Assembly: GCA_014379345.1 (NCBI GenBank)
Contig: JACMLY010000105.1
Coordinates: 164,795 to 228,794, forward strand
Source: Chitinophagaceae bacterium
GTDB lineage: Bacteria; Bacteroidota; Bacteroidia; Chitinophagales; Chitinophagaceae
Length of the DNA: 64,000 nt
Reading direction: 5' to 3'
Both the position numbers and the translations under genes were made by a program. How positions within the stretch are numbered: position 1 is the stretch's first letter; every line of letters begins with the position of its first letter. A model generated the notes under the pieces. That model did no database searches and was not told the origin of the DNA. It saw nothing but the letters and a program-made list of their open reading frames with translations. Shown piece after piece: positions 9,241 through 18,115 of this stretch.

Positions 9241-10731
9241 ATGAAAACCCTGTGTGCCACCCTATTCCTTATCGTTTTTTCAGGCAAAATTTTGCTTAAA
9301 GCCCAGCCTTGTACACCACTTGGTGATGAAACAACGTACGGTATCAATGATGTTTGGATAGGGTACGTGTACGATAATATCAATTTTACCGGCTATCAAG
9401 GTTATATTAATGAGGGAATCGCGGGAAATCCTGCATTTAACCAGAGTTTTGGAGGCAGCAATGTGTTATATCCGACGAATGGCTGTTCGGTAAATACGGA
9501 AACTTTCAGCGTCAGGTACAAACTCAGAAAAACATTCAGCAGTGGCAATTATGAGTTTATCGTTGGTGGTGATGACGGCTATCGCTTAAGTATAGACGGG
9601 GGTGCTACATGGATCATCAACCGGTGGTTCGATCAGGGATACAATACTTTTTCAAATACCAGTTTCCTGAACGGTACTTATGACCTGGTATTGGAGTTCT
9701 ATGAAAATGGCGGCGGCAACCAGGTTTCATTCATGGTACAAAGTATGTGTTTGGGTACGGGTAACCCGGCCGTATATGGAACAAATGATGTGTGGCAGGG
9801 ATATGTTTATGATGGAACTAATTTTTCGATTTATAAAGGCGATGTAACAGAAGGTACGGCCGGAGACCCAAATTTCACGCAGAATTTTGGCGGCAGCAAT
9901 ATTATGTACAATACAAATACCTGTGCTGTTCAAACTGAAACATTCAGCGTTCGTTACAGGCTCCGGAAAACATTTGCGAACGGAACATATCTTTTTATTG
10001 TTGGCGGAGACGACGGATACCGCTTCAGTCTTGATGGAGGAGCTAGCTGGGCCATCAACCGGTGGTGGGATCAATCTTATAATATTGTTGCTCACACTGC
10101 CATTTTGAATGGAACCTATGACCTGGTGATAGAATATTATGAAGCCGGAGGTGATAACCGGATCAGTTTCGATATTTCGGGATCTGTACTTCCGGTGCGC
10201 CTGATTTATTTTTCAGGAATTCTGAATAATAACCGGGCAAATTTGCAGTGGCAAATAGCCACCGGAAGCAATCCTGATTATTTTGAAGTTGAAAGAAGCG
10301 CTGACGGACAGCATTTCGGAAGCATCGGGAAAATAAACGGAAACAATCCCGGAAATGCTTATTCCTATACCGATAATATACCGCTGCCCGGCCACTCATA
10401 CTATCGCTTGAAAATGGTGGATACCGACGGGAATGAAACATTTTCACAAATAATCAGCGTATCGAATAAAACTTCGCCGGGAATAAAAATTTACCCGACG
10501 GTTGTTCAAAACAATACTTTATTCATACAATCGGGAAGGGCCTTGCAAAATGTTTCCGTTTCCCTTTTTGATATGACTGGTAAAAAAATGGTTGATCGAC
10601 ATATTCGTTCCATGGCAAATGGGCAAACCGTGTCAGTATCGCTACCCTCCCACATAGCCCCAGGGATTTATTTGGCCGAAGTGAAAACAAATACCGGTCA
10701 GCAGGCAAAAAAATTATTGATCGTGCAATAG
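9241..10731 (+). CDS. Secreted protein with two PA14-like domains and a T9SS sorting domain
   Basis: The 496-residue protein starts with a signal peptide (cleavage near LLKAQP). Two homologous units of about 140 residues follow (about 30-165 and 170-310), each with a GYVYD..NF segment, TETFSVRY(K/R)LRKTF, the PA14-type signature GGDDGYR(L/F)S(I/L)DGGA and NGTYDLV(L/I)E(F/Y)YE. A fibronectin-like stretch leads to a C-terminal type A sorting domain (IYPTVVQNNTLFI...VSLFDMTGKK...GIYLAEVKT...KKLLIV), which directs export by the type IX system and attachment at the cell surface. PA14-like domains often bind glycans, but the ligand here is unknown. The two units look like an internal duplication. 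Confidence 0.85.
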   Translation: MKTLCATLFLIVFSGKILLKAQPCTPLGDETTYGINDVWIGYVYDNINFTGYQGYINEGIAGNPAFNQSFGGSNVLYPTNGCSVNTETFSVRYKLRKTFSSGNYEFIVGGDDGYRLSIDGGATWIINRWFDQGYNTFSNTSFLNGTYDLVLEFYENGGGNQVSFMVQSMCLGTGNPAVYGTNDVWQGYVYDGTNFSIYKGDVTEGTAGDPNFTQNFGGSNIMYNTNTCAVQTETFSVRYRLRKTFANGTYLFIVGGDDGYRFSLDGGASWAINRWWDQSYNIVAHTAILNGTYDLVIEYYEAGGDNRISFDISGSVLPVRLIYFSGILNNNRANLQWQIATGSNPDYFEVERSADGQHFGSIGKINGNNPGNAYSYTDNIPLPGHSYYRLKMVDTDGNETFSQIISVSNKTSPGIKIYPTVVQNNTLFIQSGRALQNVSVSLFDMTGKKMVDRHIRSMANGQTVSVSLPSHIAPGIYLAEVKTNTGQQAKKLLIVQ

Positions 10732-10843
10732 CGCCTTATTTAAAAAAGGGAACCCTGCTAATGGACCAGGATTTTGCCACGGATTGCACGAATTTACACG
10801 GATTATTTTCAGGTTTAGAGCTTTTTTAAAGGAACAGTTCTTC
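10732..10843. repeat. Convergent spacer with CACGGATT/CACGAATT words
   Basis: The spacer between the T9SS protein and the DUF1624-like gene holds GCCACGGATTGCACGAATTT and ACACGGATTATTTT, the same CACGAATT word family seen in the hairpins near 47.4 and 53.0 kb. No clean hairpin forms here. Confidence 0.4.
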
Positions 10844-12034
10844 TTACAAATAGTTTAGCCACCACTGGTGATGATTGCTTTTGTATTTGTTATACCAGCG
10901 GCAAACAGGGTATAGCAGTAACACGACAATAAGCCATATTCCATATACTATAGGAAGTTGATATCCAAACTGCGGCGGCCGGAATAGGAATGGAGTTTGA
11001 CGTGAAACAATATCGTCTGCTCCGTAGCCCGACAAAAAGAAGGCGATCACGCAAAGAGCATGTATTAAATATAAATGCAGCACATAGTAAAAGAAAGGGA
11101 CACGTCCATATACAGTCATCCATTTTGTAAACCTGTTCCGTATATTTTCCAGGAATGAAAGGGCTATCAAGGCGATCCCGATCGTAAGACAAACAAACAA
11201 CATCGAAGGAGGATATTTTGTGACCTTGATGAATGACAAAAAAGTATAAAAAGGATTTCGTTGATATGACCAATGCGCCGAATCACCATATCCGTTCAAG
11301 GCGCGAACGATAACAAATAATAACAGCATGGCTGCGCCGAGGTATAGTAATATTTTTTTTCTTTTGGCGGTATCAAAAGCCGGCTCATATAATTTTCCCA
11401 GGCAATAACCAAGTATCATGACGCCGAGCCAGGGCAAAAAAGCATAAACAACGATCACAACATGATTGGCATCCAGATTATACAAGGAAAAATTTCCACG
11501 ATGGACCAAATCCCATAAAAGCCCAATATTCCCGTCGCGATCGGCCTCGGCGTAGTCAATGAGGTTATGGCCGAATACGATGATCAAACCAACCAATAAC
11601 AAAATACGATATGGCAAATGAATGAGTAAGCCAAGCAGCACCATACTGATACCTATTGCCCATATAACCTGTAAAATAAAAAGATTGAAAAAAGGATTAT
11701 AGGTCCATCCAAGTGTAACAACTGTTACTTCGATCAGAACCAACCAGAATCCGCGTTTGATTAAAAACAAACTTAACTCCGCCTTCGATCTTTTTTGACT
11801 GACAAGATATGCAGAAGTGCCCGCAAGAAAAACGAAAACAGGCGCACAAAAATGCGTGATCCATCTTGTAAAATAAAGAGCCGGGGTGGTGGTTTCAAGA
11901 TTTAAGGGATCATCAACCATAGCGGTTTCATGAAAATAATCCCGTACGTGATCAAGGGCCATGATCACCATAACGATACCCCTTAGCAGATCAATGGAGC
12001 CAATACGCGATTTTGCAATAGTAACGTCGGCCAT
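10844..12034 (-). CDS. DUF1624-like multi-pass membrane protein (heparan-alpha-glucosaminide N-acetyltransferase-like)
   Basis: This is an integral inner-membrane protein with about ten hydrophobic segments. The N-terminal RIGSIDLLRGIVMVIMALDHVRDYF is the hallmark of the DUF1624/YeiB-like acyltransferase superfamily, in which the DHxR region is thought to be catalytic. PFFYYVLHLYLIHAL near the C-terminus is also typical. The family transfers acyl groups across the membrane to sugars or similar acceptors; the substrate here is unknown. The start MADVTIAKSRIG at 12034 gives 396 residues; the upstream in-frame part to 12091 is not family-like. The gene stands alone and is convergent with the T9SS protein gene. 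Confidence 0.8.
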   Translation of the reverse strand: MADVTIAKSRIGSIDLLRGIVMVIMALDHVRDYFHETAMVDDPLNLETTTPALYFTRWITHFCAPVFVFLAGTSAYLVSQKRSKAELSLFLIKRGFWLVLIEVTVVTLGWTYNPFFNLFILQVIWAIGISMVLLGLLIHLPYRILLLVGLIIVFGHNLIDYAEADRDGNIGLLWDLVHRGNFSLYNLDANHVVIVVYAFLPWLGVMILGYCLGKLYEPAFDTAKRKKILLYLGAAMLLLFVIVRALNGYGDSAHWSYQRNPFYTFLSFIKVTKYPPSMLFVCLTIGIALIALSFLENIRNRFTKWMTVYGRVPFFYYVLHLYLIHALCVIAFFLSGYGADDIVSRQTPFLFRPPQFGYQLPIVYGIWLIVVLLLYPVCRWYNKYKSNHHQWWLNYL

Positions 12035-12398
12035 ATAGTTTTGGTTAAAAACTTTGTAATTTACTAAAATTGGAAATCCAAAGGAGTACAATCCTGCTCA
12101 ATTGAAAAAGGTGCTGTTACAGGGTGCGTATATTCACAAATGCTCAATGCTCAACGTTCAAGGCCCAATGTTCAATACCCTCGTTGAGAATTGAACATTC
12201 ATTGTTTTCCGGTTAATAACCTCTCTAATCTTTGTGTTCTTAGTGTCTTCTCTTCGTGTCCGTGGCGAACCCCTTGACTGCACGATCAGAAAGGTTTAGT
12301 GTCAGAAAATAATTCTACTACGTCTTTCCATGCATCTGTGATCTTTCCCATGCCGGTGCAGGCTGTTAACGGATTCTGAATTCAGAATTCTGTATTCT
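12035..12398. other. Gene-free spacer with word repeats and a 16-bp palindrome
   Basis: No open frame of interest is seen in these 364 bases. They contain word blocks on the pattern of TGCTCAATGCTCAACGTTCA and TTTGTGTTCTTAGTGTCTTC. A perfect 16-bp palindrome, ATTCTGAATTCAGAAT, lies at 12373-12388, just past the cysteine desulfurase stop. The latter may act in 3'-end formation. Confidence 0.5.
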
Positions 12399-13526
12399 CT
12401 ATATCAACTCCGTCAACTTTCCAACCACGTAATCAATCTCTTCTTTTTTGTTGTGTTTACTAAAGGAAAAGCGTACGGTTACCTGGTTAGGATTGTTATT
12501 GATGGCCCTGATCACATGTGAGCCCTGGTCTGCACCGCTTGTACAGGCGCTTCCGCCGCTTGCACATATATTATTAATATCAAGATTAAAAAGGATCATT
12601 TCAGATTTTTCGGTTTTAGGTAATGAAACACTGAGAACCGCATAGAGGCTTTTACCATTAGGATCACCATTGAATGCCACTCTTTTGATCTGCTTTTTTA
12701 ATTCGCCGATCATATACATTTTCAATTCTTTGATATAGACACTATCCTTTTCATAATTGATCATTCCAATCTCAAGCGCTTTCGCAAATCCTACAATTCC
12801 ATATAAGTTTTCTGTTCCTGCGCGCATATTTCTTTCCTGTGAACCTCCATGTATATAGGGCTTGATCTTAACGTTCTCGTTAATATATAGCAGGCCAACA
12901 CCTTTTGGACCATGAAATTTATGCCCGGCACCGGTTACGAAGTGAACTGGCGTATTTCGAAGATCCAGCGGAAAATGTCCCACCGTTTGCACCGTATCGG
13001 AATGGAAAACGGCTCCGTAGAGCTTGCAAAGATTTCCCACAGCATGTAAGTCGAGCATATTGCCGGTCTCGTTATTGGCGTGCATCAGCGTTACAAGCGA
13101 TTTATCGGGGCTTTCCGTTAACAATCGCTCCAGATCTTCCAAATCAATATGTCCATCGGGTAGAAGGTTTACATAGCTTAGCGCCGCTTCTCCGCGATGA
13201 TACAGATTCTCAATCGTATGAAGAGTAGCGTGGTGTTCTATCCGGGAGGAAATGATATGAGTACAATGAAGATCATGTATCGAAGCTGTTATTGCTGTGT
13301 TCGAACTTTCTGTTCCTCCTGAAGTAAAAAATATTTCGGCAGGATGGGCATTCAATAATTTTGCGGTCGTTTTCCGGGCCGTTTCGATGGCAAGGCGGCT
13401 TTCCCTTCCATATGAATAAATAGAAGAAGGATTACCAAACTTTTCAGTAAGGTAAGGCATCATTGCTTCCAGTACGTCAGCATCCAGAGATGTAGTAGCA
13501 GCGTTATCCAAATAAATTCTATTCAT
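12399..13526 (-). CDS. Cysteine desulfurase (NifS/IscS family)
   Basis: This PLP enzyme takes sulfur from cysteine as an enzyme-bound persulfide for Fe-S clusters and thiolated tRNA. The PLP lysine is in SGAGHKFHGPKG (Lys about 203) and the persulfide cysteine in GGSACTSGADQGSHV (Cys about 328), the loop type of the NifS/IscS class I enzymes. The N-terminus IYLDNAATT and SGGTESSNTAI are also typical. Its 375 residues fit the family. It is monocistronic with its own TAnnTTTG promoter element; no iscU or thiI lies nearby, so the precise role (IscS-like or NifS-like) is open. Confidence 0.93.
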   Translation of the reverse strand: MNRIYLDNAATTSLDADVLEAMMPYLTEKFGNPSSIYSYGRESRLAIETARKTTAKLLNAHPAEIFFTSGGTESSNTAITASIHDLHCTHIISSRIEHHATLHTIENLYHRGEAALSYVNLLPDGHIDLEDLERLLTESPDKSLVTLMHANNETGNMLDLHAVGNLCKLYGAVFHSDTVQTVGHFPLDLRNTPVHFVTGAGHKFHGPKGVGLLYINENVKIKPYIHGGSQERNMRAGTENLYGIVGFAKALEIGMINYEKDSVYIKELKMYMIGELKKQIKRVAFNGDPNGKSLYAVLSVSLPKTEKSEMILFNLDINNICASGGSACTSGADQGSHVIRAINNNPNQVTVRFSFSKHNKKEEIDYVVGKLTELI

Positions 13527-13858
13527 AATTCAGCCTGCCAGGCATTTTTTGATGGCTGCAAAGATAAGTTTAAGGTTTAAAGTTTAAGGTTTAAGGTTAT
13601 TTTTTTACCAATTCACTATGTGTTTAAAAGAGCTTTAAACCTTTGAATAAACTCGTTGATATCCAGAATGGAATGGATGGTGTTGAGGTTTTAAGTTTAT
13701 TTTTTATCAAGCACCAACTGTTTGAAGAACCTTAAACCTTTGAATAAACTCTTTGATATCCAGAATGGAATGAATGGTGTTAAGGTTTTAAGTTTATTTT
13801 TTATCAAGCACCAACTGTTTGAAGAACCTTAAACCTTAAACTTTAAACCTTAAACTTT
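13527..13858. repeat. 97-bp tandem duplication containing decayed copies of the glmM 3' end
   Basis: The gene-free spacer holds two tandem copies of a 97-bp unit at 13635-13731 and 13732-13828, differing at about three positions. A partial third start and GTTTAAGG/CCTTAAAC words follow. On the minus strand each unit carries GGATATCAAAGAGTTTATTC followed by AAAGGTTTAAGG, which closely matches the last codons of glmM (GGATATTAAAGAGTTTATTT) and its trailing GTTTAAGG words. The array therefore looks like repeated copying of the gene tail plus spacer. Confidence 0.8.
13559..13566 (-). promoter_or_regulatory. -7 promoter element for the cysteine desulfurase gene
   Basis: The minus strand reads TATCTTTG (TAnnTTTG), 32 bases before the ATG at 13526. 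A small GCCTGCCAGGC palindrome (13533-13543) lies between the element and the start codon, in the leader. Confidence 0.5.
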
Positions 13859-15241
13859 TTAAATAAACTCTTTAATATCCTGCATCAGTCGGAGAGCGAT
13901 ATTGTTCGCGGTGGTTTCGAAATTACTTTCGGCATAGATGCGGATGATGGGTTCTGTATTTGATGGTCGTAAATGCACCCAATCGTTATCAAATTCTATC
14001 TTTATCCCATCCTCTGTATTGACGGGTTGCTTTTTGTATTTCTTTTTGATCTTTTCAAATATGCCTGTTACATCGATGCCATTCTCGAGTTCAATTTTAT
14101 TTTTAGAAATAAAATAATCGGGATAACGCGCCCGGAACGAACGGATCCCGTTTTTATGGGTGGCGAGTGAACTTAGGAACAACCCGATCCCGATCAATGC
14201 ATCCCGGCCATAATGCAGGTCGGGTACAATAATGCCACCGTTTCCTTCTCCACCAATAACCGCATTCACTTCTTTCATTTTTGTAACAACATTCACCTCT
14301 CCCACTGCCGAGGGAAAATATTCTGCACCATGCTTCAGCGTTATTTCCTTAAGCGCCTTGGTACTGCTCATATTGCTAACAGTATTGCCCGGCCGCTTAG
14401 TCAATACATAATCGGCAACAGCAACAAGTGTATATTCTTCTCCGAACATTGAACCATCTTCACAAACAAAACAAAGGCGATCTACATCAGGATCAACAGC
14501 AATCCCAAAATCGGCCTTATGTTTTCTTACGGCCGCACTTAATTCAATCAGGTTTTCTGAAAGAGGCTCAGGATTATGTGCAAATCTGCCATTCACTTCG
14601 CCGTTCAATACGATCACATCTTGAATACCCAATGCATTTAATAATCGTGGTACTACTAACGACCCGGTAGAATTGATCGTATCAACCACCACTTTATAGT
14701 TTTTTTTGCTAATGGCTTCCACATCAACCAGGGGATATTTGACTACCGTATCAATATGTTTTTGCAGGTATTGATCGTTCGTACTGTAAGTCCCAAGCTT
14801 ATCAACAACCGCAAATGAAAAATCTTCTTTGGCAGCTTTTTCCAAAACAATGGCACCATCTGCCGCTGTAATGAACTCTCCCTTGTTGTCCAGTAATTTT
14901 AAGGCATTCCACTCTTTATTGTTATGGCTGGCTGTAATAATGATACCCCCGGAAGCCTTTTCCCAGATAACGGCTAACTCAACAGTAGGTGTAGTCGAAA
15001 ATCCAAGATCAACCACATCAATACCCAATCCAATTAATGTATTAACAACCAGGTTTTGAACCATGTTTCCGCTGATACGTCCATCACGGCCTACCACAAC
15101 GCGGACAGCATGGTTGTTTTTGTTCAGTAGCCAGCTTCCATAAGCTGCCGTAAATTTTACAATGTCGAGGGGTGTTAAATTATTTGCAGTAACTCCGCCA
15201 ATTGTCCCACGAATACCTGATATACTCTTGATTAACGCCAC
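13859..15241 (-). CDS. glmM: Phosphoglucosamine mutase (alpha-D-phosphohexomutase family)
   Basis: GlmM converts glucosamine-6-phosphate to glucosamine-1-phosphate for UDP-GlcNAc and cell-wall synthesis. The phosphoserine loop is TASHNNKEWNALK (Ser about 105), the metal loop is DPDVDRL (about 250-256), the sugar-specificity loop is GGEGNGGI, and the C-terminal phosphate-binding loop is RPSNTEPIIRIYAE. The loop TASHNN instead of TASHNP and EGNGG instead of EQSGH are usual for Bacteroidota members, where the mutase may also accept mannose or glucose phosphates. Its 460 residues match. The 3' end appears to be the source of the tandem repeat that follows it. Confidence 0.88.
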   Translation of the reverse strand: MALIKSISGIRGTIGGVTANNLTPLDIVKFTAAYGSWLLNKNNHAVRVVVGRDGRISGNMVQNLVVNTLIGLGIDVVDLGFSTTPTVELAVIWEKASGGIIITASHNNKEWNALKLLDNKGEFITAADGAIVLEKAAKEDFSFAVVDKLGTYSTNDQYLQKHIDTVVKYPLVDVEAISKKNYKVVVDTINSTGSLVVPRLLNALGIQDVIVLNGEVNGRFAHNPEPLSENLIELSAAVRKHKADFGIAVDPDVDRLCFVCEDGSMFGEEYTLVAVADYVLTKRPGNTVSNMSSTKALKEITLKHGAEYFPSAVGEVNVVTKMKEVNAVIGGEGNGGIIVPDLHYGRDALIGIGLFLSSLATHKNGIRSFRARYPDYFISKNKIELENGIDVTGIFEKIKKKYKKQPVNTEDGIKIEFDNDWVHLRPSNTEPIIRIYAESNFETTANNIALRLMQDIKEFI

Positions 15242-15469
15242 GTTGTTGAGATAGGTTTATGTTCAGAAATAGGGTTCTAGTTGTCCATCTATGAGATGCG
15301 TGGCTTTAACAGGATGGATTTAGGCTGGAAAACAAACCGAAAAATAGGAAGAAATTTTTAAAAGCCGGCAGATTTGTGGGACAAGTTAAGGGCCAAAGCA
15401 TTAGGTGGGTTCGAAGTTTAAGGTGAATTAGCCAATTAGCAAATTGGCCAATTCGTAATTGGCTATCGG

Positions 15470-17455
15470 CTAATCTTTCTTCTTATTATTCAGCAATAAA
15501 TATTTCGAAGCTTCATAAATACCATCGGTTAATAATCTTAGTTCGGTGGTTGCCTTTTTATAATTATTATCAGGAATATTCTCATTTCCCGTTATAGAAA
15601 TCAAGCCTTCATTACCGGTACTGATATTCTTACGATAGTAATAGTCGCCTTTTATAATTCCCGTTTGGTTGTTATCAGGATCAAATATGAATGCAAACTG
15701 GCTCGATTCGGCAACATCAAGCACATTTCTTCCCAATGTTGTATTGCGGTATGCAATTTTGCAGAGCCCTGCAATGGTAGGCAATACATCAACCTGCGAG
15801 CAGATCGCGTGGTTTCTTTGAGGCGAAAATAATTTCGGAGCGTATAAAAGAAAAGGAACATGAAAAGAAGTGAGTCGTTGTTCGGTCCAGGCCCTGGGGA
15901 ACATATCACCGGCATTACCCGGAATTCCATGGTCTCCTACAAAAACAAAAATAGTATGGTCGAAATAAGGTTGCCGGGAAGCAGCTTCCATAAATTTCTG
16001 AAAACCGAAATCGGTGTAGCGGAAAGCATTCATTTCTGCCAAACTCTCAAACCCGTATTTTCGTACAGAATCTATTGGAAGAATTATTTTTTTAAATTCA
16101 GTAAGGTCTTCTTCCGGAATAGTATATGGCCGATGGTTATCCGCGGTCTGAATGATTGCGAAAAAAGGTTTGGTTTGATTGGAGATTATTTTATTGGCTT
16201 CAAGCAAAAGGTTCTTATCACTGATACCCCAAACATCTATTTTGGGAGCCTCGAAATCTTCTTCCTCATATATACGAAGTCCCCGGATATTATTCGTCAG
16301 CAATCCGCGGATATTTGCCCAACTGGCGCTGCCTCCGAGAAAATATAATTTTTCGTGCCCGTTAAACTCATTGATGATCGTATGCTGATCAACCGCTGCG
16401 GGATTTCTACTTGCTGTGGTAGGAGATTCGATGTCGGGAATGCCAGTAATGGTGGCCCAAACCCCTCTTGCAGTACCATAAGTTGGTGTAAAACACTGAT
16501 CGAAGAAAATCCCTTTTTTTGATATACTGTCGAAGAAGGGAGTGGTGTTCAGCGGGTTTCCCCACATGGAACTTTTGTATCCGCTAAAGCTTTCACAGAT
16601 CACCAGAATTATGTTCGGAGCAGGACGATTATTGTTGTTGCCAGACAGAACCCTTTCAAAATTTAGAAGAGCAGAATCTTTTGTAGTCAGATTAAAATGG
16701 GGAGTGAGTACAGGGTAAACCTGCCGCAGTTTATTTACATCGTAGGAACTCTTACGGAATTTAAGTGTATTAAAAAAAGATTCAAAAGGGTTCAATGCAA
16801 GATTGGCTTTATAATCGCTTCCTAAAGAAAACGCGTCACTCCATCTCAAAGGATACTGATTGATCCTTCCAAAGATCGCCAAGCCAAATAAAAGGAATAG
16901 GATCACAAAGCTCAGAATTCGTTTTCGTTTTGAAACCGGCTTGTGATCTTTCCCGATCGCCTTGTGCGATAATTTGATCAGCCATATTAATAGTGCTGTT
17001 ACCAATAACAAAGCAATTGTTAGTTTTATCAGGGGGTATGATTGCCAGACCATATTCAATGAAATTGCCGTGTCGTGAAGGTAATTGAGCACGCTTGCAT
17101 TCAGGCGCTGTGCCAGGTAGCTGTAATGGGCGAAATCGATGAAATAAAACAATAGCAGTAGAAAAGCAACAATTCCCAGGAGAAAAATCCAGCATTTTTT
17201 TGTTGAGTCGGTTCGGAATGGATGGAACATGGGAATACTTCCCGCAACCAGCAATATGATCAATACCAGGGCCACGGTTCGCAGATCGTAGCGCAGACCC
17301 AATACAAAAGGATCAGCAAGCTCTGAAAAAGAATAACCCTGCTTGCTAAAAAAAATATATAACATTACCCGCATCATGGTCATTACTACCAGGAAAAGAC
17401 ATCCTACCGTCAAAATCCAACGAATTAACCGGGGCAAACTGAATATCCTATTCAT
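15470..17455 (-). CDS. LTA synthase-like membrane sulfatase/phosphoglycerol transferase
   Basis: A 661-residue membrane enzyme with about five N-terminal transmembrane helices (residues 10-210) and an extracytoplasmic sulfatase-fold domain. The domain has NIILVICESFSGYKSSMWGN (metal site), TPTYGTARGVWATITGIPD with the likely nucleophilic Thr, and FVFVGDHGIPG (metal Asp-His). LtaS relatives transfer phosphoglycerol or phosphoethanolamine to envelope polymers; Gram-negative Bacteroidota lack teichoic acid, so the acceptor is probably a glycan or lipid and is unknown. MNRIFSLPRLIRW at 17455 is the likely start; the frame extends to 17596 but would overlap the divergent PAP2 gene. Confidence 0.85.
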   Translation of the reverse strand: MNRIFSLPRLIRWILTVGCLFLVVMTMMRVMLYIFFSKQGYSFSELADPFVLGLRYDLRTVALVLIILLVAGSIPMFHPFRTDSTKKCWIFLLGIVAFLLLLFYFIDFAHYSYLAQRLNASVLNYLHDTAISLNMVWQSYPLIKLTIALLLVTALLIWLIKLSHKAIGKDHKPVSKRKRILSFVILFLLFGLAIFGRINQYPLRWSDAFSLGSDYKANLALNPFESFFNTLKFRKSSYDVNKLRQVYPVLTPHFNLTTKDSALLNFERVLSGNNNNRPAPNIILVICESFSGYKSSMWGNPLNTTPFFDSISKKGIFFDQCFTPTYGTARGVWATITGIPDIESPTTASRNPAAVDQHTIINEFNGHEKLYFLGGSASWANIRGLLTNNIRGLRIYEEEDFEAPKIDVWGISDKNLLLEANKIISNQTKPFFAIIQTADNHRPYTIPEEDLTEFKKIILPIDSVRKYGFESLAEMNAFRYTDFGFQKFMEAASRQPYFDHTIFVFVGDHGIPGNAGDMFPRAWTEQRLTSFHVPFLLYAPKLFSPQRNHAICSQVDVLPTIAGLCKIAYRNTTLGRNVLDVAESSQFAFIFDPDNNQTGIIKGDYYYRKNISTGNEGLISITGNENIPDNNYKKATTELRLLTDGIYEASKYLLLNNKKKD

Positions 17456-17485
17456 AACTAAATAAAGCACTAAAATTATAGTAAT

Positions 17486-17493
17486 TATTTTTG
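17486..17493 (+). promoter_or_regulatory. -7 promoter element almost abutting the PAP2 start codon
   Basis: TATTTTTG (TAnnTTTG) ends only five bases before the ATG at 17499, so transcription should begin at or very near the start codon and give a leaderless or nearly leaderless mRNA. Confidence 0.45.
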
Positions 17494-17498
17494 CGTAT

Positions 17499-18107
17499 AT
17501 GCATTTACTACAAACCACCGCATCTGCCTCCTTCTGGCAATTGATCCAACCCCTCGATGAATGGTTGCTGGTAAAGATCAATAATGAATGGAGCAATTCT
17601 TATTTCGACTTAATCTTACCCTATTTCAGAGAAACGGTGTTTTGGTTCCCGCTGTATTTATTCGTTTTTATATGGGTGGTTTTGAAATTTGGGATCAAAG
17701 GATGGTGGTGGATCGGCGGATTTCTGCTAACGGCCGCATTATGCGACTTAATTAGCAGTCAGGTAGTGAAAATATTAATTTTTCGTACCAGACCATGCCA
17801 GGACGCCGAAGTTGGAAACATGATCCGCTTTATCATTAATTATTGTCCCAAGAGTTCAAGCTTTACATCCTCACATGCCACTACTCATTTTGGGCAGGCT
17901 ATGTTTTACTTTTTAACTTTGCGGCATATTGGCAAATGGTGGATGCTGGCTTTTGGCTGGGCATTTGCTATTGTGTATACTCAAATTTATGTGGGCGTTC
18001 ACTACCCGTTTGATGTTCTTTGTGGAGCATTTTTGGGTTGTCTTATTGGTTGGGTTACAGGTAAATTGTTCCTCAAACAAATCGGAATGCTTAGCTTAGA
18101 TAAATAA
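17499..18107 (+). CDS. PAP2-family membrane phosphatase
   Basis: A 202-residue integral membrane phosphatase of the lipid phosphatase/undecaprenyl-pyrophosphatase type. The three signature motifs are KILIFRTRPC (KxxxxxxRP), SSFTSSHATTHFG (the PSGH motif, here SSH) and GVHYPFDVLCG (the His-Asp motif). Five or six hydrophobic segments surround them. The active site should face the periplasm. Likely substrates are undecaprenyl pyrophosphate or phosphatidic acid. The gene is divergent from the LTA-synthase-like gene (43-base gap) and 8 bases upstream of the CNNM gene, so the latter pair may be one operon. Confidence 0.9.
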   Translation: MHLLQTTASASFWQLIQPLDEWLLVKINNEWSNSYFDLILPYFRETVFWFPLYLFVFIWVVLKFGIKGWWWIGGFLLTAALCDLISSQVVKILIFRTRPCQDAEVGNMIRFIINYCPKSSSFTSSHATTHFGQAMFYFLTLRHIGKWWMLAFGWAFAIVYTQIYVGVHYPFDVLCGAFLGCLIGWVTGKLFLKQIGMLSLDK

Positions 18108-18115
18108 ACAATGCA

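Noticed and set aside
15242..15469. A possible small RNA or gene in the spacer between glmM and the LTA-synthase-like gene.
   Set aside because: Only AATTGGC/GCCAATT words and no stable structure with a promoter were seen.
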